A stretch of 64,000 bases of DNA, taken from UBA8958 sp964571695. Its GTDB lineage: Bacteria > Desulfobacterota > Syntrophia > Syntrophales > UBA8958. The DNA lies in the NCBI GenBank assembly GCA_964571695.1, contig CAZNDG010000005.1:47650-111649 (forward strand). Direction: 5' to 3'. The notes beneath the pieces were generated by a model. The model did no database searches, had not been told where the DNA came from, and saw only the letters and a program-made list of their open reading frames with translations. Below, one piece after another: positions 54,282-61,608 of the stretch; positions within the stretch are counted from its first letter, which is position 1, and each line of letters opens with the position of its first letter. The translations under genes were made by a program, and so were the position numbers.

Positions 54282-55562
54282 ATGTCGGATTACAGAGGAA
54301 TGTGGAAGGAACTGGGACTCGATCTGGAAAGCCATGACGCACTGCTGTCCGTGCTGGGCGGGGCCTACGGGGAGATTTACCTGGGCCAGAAGGATCGCCC
54401 CGAGGGGATGAAATATTTCGATTTCGTCATGAGCGAGGTCCACGGTCTGCGGATCAAGGAACTGATGGACGCCAAGGCCCAGGGGAGAAAGGTCATCGGC
54501 TCCTATTGCGTCTTCGTTCCGGAGGAGTTGATCCTGGCCGTCGATGGGGTGTCCGTGGGGTTGTGCGCCGGGGCGGAGTTCAATTTCGCCGGGGCGGAAG
54601 CGGTCTTGCCGCGGAACACCTGCGCCCTCATCAAATCCGCCTTCGGCTTCAAGCTGGGCAAGGTGTGCCCCTATCTGGAGGCAAGCGACGTCGTCGTCGG
54701 GGAGAATACCTGTGACGGCAAGAAGAAGTCCTATGAGATCCTGAAACCCCTGGTGAAGGACCTGTATGTCATGGACCTGCCCCAAATGAAAAGCGACATG
54801 GGCCGGGCCTTGCTGAAGGAGGAATACCGCCGGTTCCTTGGGAAGCTGGAAGAGACCAGCGGCCGGAAGGTGACGGCGGCTTCGTTGCGGAAGGGGATCG
54901 AGATTGTCAATGCGAAACGGCAGGCCGTGAAAAGGCTCGCCGCCCTCCGCGCCGCCGACCCGTCCCCCATCTCCGGCCTGGATGCCCTCCTGGTCAACCA
55001 GGTGTTTTTCTATGACGACCCGGTACGTTTTGCGGAATCCACCAATAAGCTCTGCGACGAGTTGGAGGAGCGGGTGAAAAAGGGAATGGGGGTCTTTCCG
55101 GCGGGGACGACGCGGCTTATCGTCTCGGGATGCCCCATGGCCGTTCCCAACTGGAAGCTCCCCATGCTTATCGAGGGGAGCGACGCCGTCATCGTGGGGG
55201 AGGAATCCTGCGTGGGCGAACGGGGGGCCCGCCGGATAACGGCGGCCCAGGGAGATACGGTGGAGGAGCTGCTCGAGGCGATTACGGAGCGCTACTTCCA
55301 GATCGACTGCGCAATCTTTACGCCCAATCCCACCCGGGTCGCCTATGTCCAGGAGATGGCGAAAAACCTTCGTGCCCAAGGGGTCATCCACTACAGCCTC
55401 CAGTTCTGTCAGCCCTACATCGTGGAGAGCGGTCCCGTGGAGAAGGAATGGGAAGCCGCGGGCCTGCCGACCCTGCGGCTGGAAACGGATTACAGCCTGG
55501 AAGACGCGGGGCAGTTGAAGACGCGGATCGAGGCATTTGTGGAGCGCTTGAAAGGGAAATGA
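54282..55562 (+). CDS. Double-cubane cluster protein (2-hydroxyacyl-CoA dehydratase D family), copy 1
   Basis: The 426-residue protein belongs to the HgdB/BcrC family in its YjiM/double-cubane branch: VFVPEELILAVDGVSVGLCAG, VGENTCDGKKKSYEIL and the C-terminal LRLETDYSLED. Candidate cluster ligands are Cys76, 95, 114, 129 and 144, then Cys284, 310, 343 and 376. Characterised double-cubane proteins hold an [8Fe-9S] cluster and, once reduced by an ATP-driven activase, reduce small molecules such as acetylene. The activase gene follows with an ATGA overlap. The physiological substrate is unknown; gene order suggests selenium chemistry. Confidence 0.87.
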   Translation: MSDYRGMWKELGLDLESHDALLSVLGGAYGEIYLGQKDRPEGMKYFDFVMSEVHGLRIKELMDAKAQGRKVIGSYCVFVPEELILAVDGVSVGLCAGAEFNFAGAEAVLPRNTCALIKSAFGFKLGKVCPYLEASDVVVGENTCDGKKKSYEILKPLVKDLYVMDLPQMKSDMGRALLKEEYRRFLGKLEETSGRKVTAASLRKGIEIVNAKRQAVKRLAALRAADPSPISGLDALLVNQVFFYDDPVRFAESTNKLCDELEERVKKGMGVFPAGTTRLIVSGCPMAVPNWKLPMLIEGSDAVIVGEESCVGERGARRITAAQGDTVEELLEAITERYFQIDCAIFTPNPTRVAYVQEMAKNLRAQGVIHYSLQFCQPYIVESGPVEKEWEAAGLPTLRLETDYSLEDAGQLKTRIEAFVERLKGK

Positions 55563-56350
55563 GAACAGCGGGAATAGACATCGGTTCGCGGACCGTCAAG
55601 CTGGCCGTCCTTGAGGACGGCCGGCTTGTCCTGGCTAGAAAGGCCGTGACCTCCTACGATCCCCTTGCCACGGCCCGGGAACTCATGGAAGGGGTGGAAT
55701 TTACCGGGGTAACGGCCACGGGTTACGGCCGCCATTTGCTCAAGGGGCGTCTCGATTGCCCGGTGATCAGCGAGATTACCGCCTTTGCCCGGGGGGCGGG
55801 TTATTTCTCCCACGGGTGCCGGTCGATCCTCGACATCGGGGGACAGGATACAAAGGCCATTGCCCTGGACGAGCGGGGGGAGATGGCCAAATTCGAGATG
55901 AACGACAAATGCGCCGCCGGGACGGGGCGTTTTCTCGAGGTCATGGCAACCGCCCTGGGCTATACCCTGGCGGAATTCTCCATGGCGGCTCTCACCGCCG
56001 GAAGGGCGGTGAACATCAACAGCATGTGCACCGTCTTCGCCGAATCGGAGGTGATCTCCCTGACCACTCAGGGGGCGCCCCGGGAGGAAGTGGCCCTGGG
56101 GATTCACCGGGCCGTCGTGAACCGTTCCCTCGGCCTGCTGAAACGGATCGCCCCGCCGGGAGAGGTCTTTTTTGCCGGCGGGGTCGCCTTGAACGACTGC
56201 GTCCGCGTCCAGCTTGCCAAGGAGCTGGGCCGGCCTCTTTTTGTCCCGCCGGACCCCCAGATCGTGGGGGCCGTCGGGGCGGCCCTCGCCGCCGCCGGGA
56301 GAGGACGTGAACCGGATGCGTTGGATGTGAAAATTGCCGGGTGGGGTTGA
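55559..56350 (+). CDS. ATP-dependent activase/reductase for the double-cubane protein (BadF/HgdC family)
   Basis: The 263-residue ASKHA-fold protein has GIDIGSRTVKLAVLEDG (phosphate 1), DIGGQDTKAIALD (phosphate 2), and the two cluster-ligand motifs NDKCAAGTGRF (Cys118) and SMCTVFAESEV (Cys157). These hold one [4Fe-4S] cluster between two subunits. It delivers electrons at very low potential on ATP hydrolysis. The start ATG overlaps the double-cubane gene stop as ATGA, although the frame is open for another 430 bases upstream in antiphase with that gene. It probably serves both double-cubane proteins. Confidence 0.92.
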   Translation: MRTAGIDIGSRTVKLAVLEDGRLVLARKAVTSYDPLATARELMEGVEFTGVTATGYGRHLLKGRLDCPVISEITAFARGAGYFSHGCRSILDIGGQDTKAIALDERGEMAKFEMNDKCAAGTGRFLEVMATALGYTLAEFSMAALTAGRAVNINSMCTVFAESEVISLTTQGAPREEVALGIHRAVVNRSLGLLKRIAPPGEVFFAGGVALNDCVRVQLAKELGRPLFVPPDPQIVGAVGAALAAAGRGREPDALDVKIAGWG

Positions 56351-56397
56351 GACTCTTGGTGTGAACGTCCAAGGGGATGTGACAATCAGGGAAAGAA

Positions 56398-57447
56398 ATG
56401 ACTAAAGAAAAGAAGTTGCGCCTGACCGAGACGGTCAGCGGCGCGGGGTGAGCATGCAAGATCGGGCCGGGGGACCTGGCCAAGGCCTTGGAAGGATTGC
56501 CGTTTATCAGTGATCCAAACCTGATCGTCGGCATGGAAGGGGCCGAGGATGCCGGAGTCTATAAACTCACGGAAGAACTGGCTATTGTCCAGACCTTGGA
56601 CTTTTTTACCCCCATTGTGGATGACCCTTACCTGTTCGGGCAGATCGCCGTCGCCAATTCCCTGAGCGACGTCTATGCCAAAGGCGGCAAGCCTCTGACG
56701 GCCATGAACATCGTCTGCTTTCCCGTAAAGACGATGGATATGACCGTCTTGCGGGAGATTCTGGCGGGCGGACTGGACAAGATGCGCGAGGCGGGCGTTC
56801 TCCTCGTGGGCGGGCACAGCGTCGAGGACAAGGAACTCAAGTATGGACTCTCGGTGACCGGCACGATCCATCCGGCCAGGGTGATCCGCAACAAGGGCTG
56901 CCGGGTTGGAGACAAGCTCATCCTCACCAAGGCGTTGGGCGTCGGCATCATCAATACCGCCCTGAAGGGCGACATGGTCGATCCCGCGGCGGTTGCCGGG
57001 GCGCTGGCCGGCATGGCGGCCTTAAACGACAAGGCATCAGAGCTTATGCAAAGGACGGTGGTCAACGCCTGCACCGACGTAACCGGTTTCGGCCTCCTCG
57101 GTCATCTTTGCGAGATGATCGAAGATACGGAGGCGGGAGTTATGATCACTGCGGAGGCGGTCCCCTGTTTTCCCGAAGCGAAGGAACTTGCTGAGTTGGG
57201 GATGGTTCCCGGCGGGATGTACAGGAATCGCGACTTCAGGAAACACATGGTGGAAATAGATAAAGGGGTTCCTCCCAACATGGCCGATATCCTCTTCGAC
57301 CCGCAAACATCGGGCGGGCTTTTGATCTCCCTGCCTCCGGATAATGCCTCGGAATTGCTGCGGCTTATTCACGCCGCAGGCATTGCCGCCGCGGCTGTGA
57401 TCGGCGAAGTCGTGAAGGAGCCAAAAGGTAAAATCATCGTGAGGTGA
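56398..57447 (+). CDS. selD: Selenophosphate synthase with in-frame UGA selenocysteine
   Basis: From ATG 56398 the frame reads through TGA at 56449-56451 to the stop at 57447, giving 349 residues with Sec at position 18. The local sequence SGAG-Sec-ACKIGPGDL is the SelD active-site motif, where other SelDs have Cys, followed by the essential Lys21. Downstream are the GPM/AIRS-family ATP-binding features (DFFTPIVDDPYLFGQIAVAN, GGHSVEDKELKYGLSVTG, NACTDVTGFGLLGHLCEM). SelD makes selenophosphate from selenide and ATP. An automatic gene finder would start at 56488 and lose the active site. It follows the activase gene by 47 bases. Confidence 0.95.
56449..56481 (+). promoter_or_regulatory. UGA selenocysteine codon and candidate bacterial SECIS
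   Basis: The UGA at 56449-56451 is followed after 13 bases by a short stem GGCC (56465-56468) / GGCC (56478-56481) closing a nine-base loop that includes GGGGG and ends in U. A bacterial SECIS needs a hairpin with loop G residues directly 3' of the UGA, so position and shape fit. The stem is short and the exact fold is uncertain. Confidence 0.55.
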
Positions 57448-57529
57448 GAGGAGCCTCAATAATAAAGGGTCTTTGAATGCCCCTCGCAAAAAAATGGTTA
57501 CACGTTCCATGACAGGAGGCTGTAGAATA

Positions 57530-57556
57530 ATGAAGGAGAACGACCACGGAAAATGA
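57530..57556 (+). promoter_or_regulatory. Eight-codon leader ORF coupled to the second double-cubane gene
   Basis: AGGAGG (57514-57519) precedes ATG 57530, which opens a frame encoding MKENDHGK and stops at TGA 57554-57556. That stop overlaps the start of the next gene as ATGA. The next gene lacks its own well-spaced ribosome site, so its translation may depend on ribosomes finishing this mini-ORF. Confidence 0.5.
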
Positions 57557-58719
57557 CCGCCTTTGACACCCCCGGTCCCTACCTGATCAATGATCGCTAC
57601 AAAACAGACCCGGCTGGTCGCTTTCTTGACTTCCTGATTAAAAAGCGGGAGGAGGGCGCCCCCATCGTGGGTCTGTATTGCGGTTACGCCCCCCTGGAGT
57701 TGATCCGGGCCGTCGGGGCGACGCCTGTATCCCTTTGCGCCTCTTCCCAGCGGACCGTGGCGGCCGCCGAGGCGGTCCTGCCTGCCAATCTCTGCCCCCT
57801 CATCAAGTCGAGCTTCGGGTTCATCAGCACCGATTCCTGCCCCATCTTTGCCCTCTCCCAGGCCGTTATCGGCGAGACGACCTGCGACGGCAAGAAGAAG
57901 ATGTTCGAACTCATCTCCCACCGGAAGCCCATCCATGTGATGGACCTGCCCAACATGCCGGAAGGCCGGGGTGTGGGGGAACAGTGGCTTAAGACGGTGG
58001 AGAAATTGAAGGAATTTCTGGAAGAGACCTTTCAGAAGCGGATTACGGCGGCGCGGCTGGAGGATGAGCTCCGGGAGACCAACCGCAAAAGCAGCCTCAT
58101 CGACGGATTTTTCGATTGCCTGACCCGGCATCCGCCGCCGGTCCGCTGGGAGGAGATATACGATGTCATCGCCCTTGATCCCGTATCCACCAGCGATGAG
58201 CTCCATACGCTGATGGAGGGGATCGACGAACGTCTAAAAGAGCGGATCGAAGCCGGGATCTGTTTCGGGGCTTCCTCTTCCCCCCGGGTCCTGGTGACGG
58301 GCTGTCCCATCGGCGGCGATGCGTTGAAGGTCCTGAAGATCATCGAGGAGGCCGGGGGCGTAGTGGTGGCCCTGGAGGCGTGCAGCGGCATGAAGGGCTA
58401 TTCCATCCGCATCGAGGAGGGCACGGGAGATCCCCTGCGGGCGGTTGCCGCAGCGACCCTGAAGATACCCTGCTCCTGCATGTCTCCGAACCGGGGCCGC
58501 CTTGACCTCCTGGACGACATGATCGCCCGGTTTCATCCGGACGTGGTCATCGACGTGGTCCTCCATGCCTGTCACGGTTATAACGTGGAATCGTATTCGA
58601 TAAGGCGGCATGTCCAGGACCGGCACGGGCTGCCGTTTTTGAAGGTCGAGACGGATTACTCCTCCGGGGACGTCGAGCAGATCCGGACAAGGGTGGAGGC
58701 CCTTTTCGAGAGCTTATAG
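57553..58719 (+). CDS. Double-cubane cluster protein family member, copy 2
   Basis: The 388-residue protein is a paralogue of the gene at 54282: YCGYAPLELIRAVGATPVSLC, IGETTCDGKKKMFEL, VTGCPIGGDALKVLK and a C-terminal LKVETDYSSGD. Its first five Cys (43, 62, 81, 96, 111) have exactly the same spacing (19, 19, 15, 15) as those of copy 1. Later Cys are at 251, 277, 307, 309 and 340. It lacks its own activase, so the one at 55559 may serve both. Start ATG 57553 overlaps the stop of a mini-ORF. Confidence 0.86.
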   Translation: MTAFDTPGPYLINDRYKTDPAGRFLDFLIKKREEGAPIVGLYCGYAPLELIRAVGATPVSLCASSQRTVAAAEAVLPANLCPLIKSSFGFISTDSCPIFALSQAVIGETTCDGKKKMFELISHRKPIHVMDLPNMPEGRGVGEQWLKTVEKLKEFLEETFQKRITAARLEDELRETNRKSSLIDGFFDCLTRHPPPVRWEEIYDVIALDPVSTSDELHTLMEGIDERLKERIEAGICFGASSSPRVLVTGCPIGGDALKVLKIIEEAGGVVVALEACSGMKGYSIRIEEGTGDPLRAVAAATLKIPCSCMSPNRGRLDLLDDMIARFHPDVVIDVVLHACHGYNVESYSIRRHVQDRHGLPFLKVETDYSSGDVEQIRTRVEALFESL

Positions 58720-58852
58720 GGGAACATCAGGACTTCATGAAAAATATGATTGTTGCGGACATTGCCGACGCGGCGGTGAACGGTGAAGTTGTGACGGCGC
58801 CATAAATAAGTTGTCGTAGCAGGAAAATTATTGCCCAATGGAGGGAGGATAT

Positions 58853-59290
58853 ATGGCTGAAAATGTAGCAAACGAAGAGTGGGCGCCGAAAATCGTTGCC
58901 ATCGTCTGCAACTGGTGTACTTACGCAGGGGCTGATCTGGCCGGCATCAGCAGGATCCAGTATCCGCCGAATGTGCGCATTATGCGCGTTCCCTGCACGG
59001 GGAGAATCAACCCCTTTTACATCGTGAAGGCCCTGCAGGCCGGCGCCGACGGTGTGCTGGTGTCCGGTTGTCATCCCGGCGAATGCCACTATATCTCAGG
59101 AAATCTGGTGGCGCGCCGCAAGTTCGCGATGTTGAAAAGCTTCCTGGACTACATCGGGATAGAAGGAGACAGAACCACGTTTACCTGGGTTTCCGCCTCC
59201 GAAGGCGAGCGTTTTGCCCAGGTCATAAAGGGGGTGACGGCCAAGGTCCAGGCCCTGGGGCCGGCGAGCAAGCTGGTTAAGAAGCTTTAG
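58853..59290 (+). CDS. MvhD/FlpD-like iron-sulfur electron-transfer protein
   Basis: The 145-residue protein has the MvhD signature with five cysteines: CNWC (Cys19, Cys22), VPCTG (Cys48) and GCHPGECHYISGN (Cys73, Cys78). MvhD carries a [2Fe-2S] cluster and links hydrogenase or formate dehydrogenase to heterodisulfide reductase. No HdrA, hydrogenase or dehydrogenase gene is adjacent. Because it follows the two double-cubane genes and selD, it may carry electrons to those proteins. GGAGGGAGG (58840-58848) precedes ATG 58853; ATG 58838 is in frame but less well placed. Confidence 0.88.
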   Translation: MAENVANEEWAPKIVAIVCNWCTYAGADLAGISRIQYPPNVRIMRVPCTGRINPFYIVKALQAGADGVLVSGCHPGECHYISGNLVARRKFAMLKSFLDYIGIEGDRTTFTWVSASEGERFAQVIKGVTAKVQALGPASKLVKKL

Positions 59291-59767
59291 GAAGAGAACA
59301 GCTTACGATAGATTGTCGAAACACCGCACATGTTGACAGGCAGCGAAGGAAACGATGCAAAGGTTTCGACGCCGTGATAGGGAGAGAAATGCACCTCGAC
59401 GGGCGTTCCCATTAACCATCATGCCCGTTCCAGGCACAACAAAAAATGAAAACATCCGGCTATTTGTGGAAATTTTCCTATAAGGGGACATGAGTTTTAC
59501 CTGCGTCGTCAGGTGCGGCGATGCGATGTGGAATAGGGGACCGATCCTCCTTTCAGAATGACCAATACATATGCGGTGCGGGCAAGGCGAGTCATGAATA
59601 AAATTGCCGCAAATACATATAGATGTTGACAAGAACCTTCGGGAAAATATAGATGAGCACAAGTTGTGATTTCAAATTGTCCGGCGTCAATGGTTGACGA
59701 TTTTGCCGGAAACCCGCTTTTTTGATCCATTAACCCCGTCTTTCCGGCCGGAGAAAGGAGCAGAAAA
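59291..59767. other. Intergenic region with repeat copy and palindrome, no gene seen
   Basis: These 477 bases hold one copy of a repeat at 59415-59478, direct repeats AATACATAT near 59566 and 59612, and a 15-base palindrome CGTCAA-TGG-TTGACG at 59685-59699 upstream of the GNAT gene. Reverse-strand frames here are low-complexity readings of the repeat and have no ribosome site. Confidence 0.55.
59415..59478. repeat. Intergenic repeat copy 1 (flanks the GNAT gene)
   Basis: It begins ACCATCATGCCCGTTCCAGG and runs to about GTGGAAATTTT. It aligns with 60896-60957 at roughly 80 percent identity in direct orientation, counted by eye. Reverse-strand translation of both copies gives a similar VVPGT-x-MMV peptide, which suggests a dispersed intergenic repeat, not a gene. 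Confidence 0.6.
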
Positions 59768-60799
59768 ATGAAGGTCAGCGTTCCCGTTCAGGAGTATGGC
59801 GAGTACAAGATCCGCTTGATGGAGGATTCCGACGCCCCGGCGGTGGTTGCCCTCTACCGGGCGGTTTACGGGGATCATTTTCCCATCAAGGAGATGTACG
59901 ATCCCGACTACATTATCAGGCAGCAGGAGGAGGGTTTGATGTACCGCGTCGTGGCCGTGGACGCCGCCGGGAAGGTTCTGGCCCACCATGCCATGTACCG
60001 CCTGGAGGAAACCTACCACGGCCTGTATGAAGGGGGACAGGGTATGGTCTATCCCGAGCACCGCGGCAAGGGGTTCAGCAATGTCCTGCAGGATTATATC
60101 GGGCGGGTCCTGGGTCCCGCGGCAGGGCTGGAAGAATTTTGGGGCGAGTCGGTGACCAACCATGTAAAGATGCAGAAAGCCGCCCTATTTGTGGGCGTCA
60201 AGGAGACGGGAATCGAACTGGAGGTGATGCCCGCCGAGTCCTATGAGGCGGAAAAATCGGCTCCCGGACGGGTGGGCGCCGTGGTGTGCAACCTCGTCGT
60301 CAGGGAAAAGCCCCACAGGGTCTTTCTGCCCGCCCCCTATGCGGAGGTGCTGAAAAGGATCTATGAAAACGCCAAGAGGAAGCGTCAGTTGGAAGCCGCC
60401 ACGGAGCCTTTGTCGGCGGCGGTCCAGACCCGCCACGCCGTTACCTACATCGCCAGCGCCGGGGTCTTGCGGATCAGCGTCTTTGAGGCGGGCGGGGACG
60501 TGGGGGAGATGATCGCCGGCCTGGTTGATAAATATGCCGCTGCCGGGGCGGTGGTGTTTCAGGTGCTTCTGCCCCTGGACAAGGCCTACAGCGGGGCGCT
60601 GACGGGGGCCTTGAACAAGCAGGGATTTTTCTTTTCCGCCCTGGTGATGCGCTGGTTCGATGCCGACGGCCTGTTGCTGCAAAAACTGGTGCACCCGACC
60701 GATTATGCTGTCATGCAGATCTATTCCGATTTTGCCAAGGATTTGCTTAAATTCATCGTCCAGGACCGCAGCCGGGTGGAGGCGCCGGCGGCTGGGTAG
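59768..60799 (+). CDS. GNAT-family acetyltransferase with C-terminal extension
   Basis: The 343-residue protein has an N-terminal GNAT domain (about residues 12-160): IRLMEDSDAPAVVALYRAVYG, and the acetyl-CoA site VYPEHRGKGFSNVLQDY. A second, unrecognised domain of about 180 residues follows. Substrate unknown. AAAGGAG precedes the ATG. It is bracketed by two copies of an intergenic repeat and preceded by a 15-base palindrome. Confidence 0.8.
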   Translation: MKVSVPVQEYGEYKIRLMEDSDAPAVVALYRAVYGDHFPIKEMYDPDYIIRQQEEGLMYRVVAVDAAGKVLAHHAMYRLEETYHGLYEGGQGMVYPEHRGKGFSNVLQDYIGRVLGPAAGLEEFWGESVTNHVKMQKAALFVGVKETGIELEVMPAESYEAEKSAPGRVGAVVCNLVVREKPHRVFLPAPYAEVLKRIYENAKRKRQLEAATEPLSAAVQTRHAVTYIASAGVLRISVFEAGGDVGEMIAGLVDKYAAAGAVVFQVLLPLDKAYSGALTGALNKQGFFFSALVMRWFDADGLLLQKLVHPTDYAVMQIYSDFAKDLLKFIVQDRSRVEAPAAG

Positions 60800-60895
60800 G
60801 AGGGTCTGCACATCCTGCCTCTGGTGTAAAAGAGGTAATTAGGAGGGCGGCATAATGAATCGGGATCCAAGTCCTCCGGGCGCCTTATCATGCCT

Positions 60896-60957
60896 ACCAT
60901 CATGGCTGTTCCTGGCACAACGAAAGATGTAAATATCCGGATAGTTGTGGTCATTTT
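60896..60957. repeat. Intergenic repeat copy 2 (flanks the GNAT gene)
   Basis: It begins ACCATCATGGCTGTTCCTGG and continues with GGCACAACGAAAGATGT and AATATCCGGATAGTTGTGG. It is a direct repeat of 59415-59478, on the other side of the GNAT gene. Confidence 0.6.
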
Positions 60958-61120
60958 AAAATAAAGTTGAATGAAGTTGCAAAAAGGCGGGCGGCATGAA
61001 GGTACGGACCCGTTAAACCGGAGCGGGGTGTTTGTCCCTGCAATGGAATTTCGAATGCGGTGTGTTAACGAGACGATGGAGTTTATGATGCTATTAATGC
61101 GGATGGCGGCGAAATAAAGA

Positions 61121-61155
61121 AGCCCCTCAAAGAATGCGCCTTCGTTTGAGGGGCT
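61121..61155. terminator. Terminator-like hairpin downstream of the GNAT gene
   Basis: AGCCCCTCAAA (61121-61131) pairs perfectly with TTTGAGGGGCT (61145-61155) over 11 bp with a 13-base loop. A/T-rich sequence on its left gives a better U-run on the reverse strand (CTTTATTTC). It lies in a gene-free stretch. Confidence 0.6.
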
Positions 61156-61490
61156 GAAGAGATCCGCCTATGCCGTCTTGTCTGCAGTCTGGAGTCCATC
61201 ATTTGCATGCTTGGTCTTTCACGGGTGATCATCACCACTAAGACCCTGCGGTTTTCGTTTCGTTAAACGTCCAGTATAATAGACTCAATACGGGCATCGC
61301 AGATTCTCTATTCATCATTTTTTTTGGGTTCATCCTGTGAAAGAGCGTTTTCGATTATAATTTATCGATGCCGATTTAAAATGTCAAGGGGGAGACAGGG
61401 GGTGTCAAGAGTGAATAGAAATGTCCGGTTTTTCTGTTCTTTGATGGAAGCTGATTTAGAACAGGGGGAGACCGGCTTCGGATCTCCCGG

Positions 61491-61586
61491 TTATATGCGT
61501 CCCAGGAAGGTCTTGCCGAAGCAACGATAGTTGTTGATCATAACGGTTTCCACGGCGGGAATGACGCCCAGGGTGGTGTAGGCGTC
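61491..61586 (-). pseudogene. C-terminal remnant of an unrecognised protein
   Basis: A reverse-strand frame of 31 codons closed by TAA (61491-61493) reads like the end of a real protein (TLGVIPAVETVM, NNYRCFGKTFLGRI) but is cut upstream by TGA at 61587-61589 and has no start codon. Further upstream it collides with the 3' end of the TenA-like gene. I do not recognise the parent family. It may mark an old deletion or recombination. Confidence 0.4.
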
Positions 61587-61608
61587 TCATGACTTATCGC
61601 CTTGTTCT

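Larger units (their letters stand above)
60800..61608. other. Long intergenic region with repeat, terminator and gene remnant
   Basis: This 809-base stretch has no intact gene. It contains repeat copy 2 (60896-60957), a hairpin (61121-61155) and a short reverse-strand remnant (61491-61586). A 68-codon forward frame at 61324-61530 overlaps the remnant and has no convincing start signal or recognisable domain. Confidence 0.55.

Noticed and set aside
56480..56491. Palindrome CCAAGGCCTTGG downstream of the selD UGA
   Set aside because: It is coding sequence in a GC-rich gene and lies too far from the UGA to be the main SECIS stem; likely chance.
58737..58805. 22-codon ORF (MKNMIVADIADAAVNG...) between the second double-cubane and MvhD-like genes
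   Set aside because: AGGA lies upstream, but there is no other support; it could be real yet cannot be separated from chance.
61324..61530. 68-codon forward frame in the gene-poor region
   Set aside because: It overlaps the antisense remnant and has no recognisable domain or good start signal.
61587..61589. In-frame TGA before the remnant as a possible selenocysteine codon
   Set aside because: Extending upstream soon meets TAA, there is no start codon, and the frame runs into the TenA-like coding sequence, so it is not a selenoprotein.
50234..61608. Search for tRNA-Sec (selC) or other tRNA in the gene-free stretches of the selenium region
   Set aside because: No cloverleaf or typical Sec anticodon-arm sequence was found by eye; selC is presumably elsewhere.
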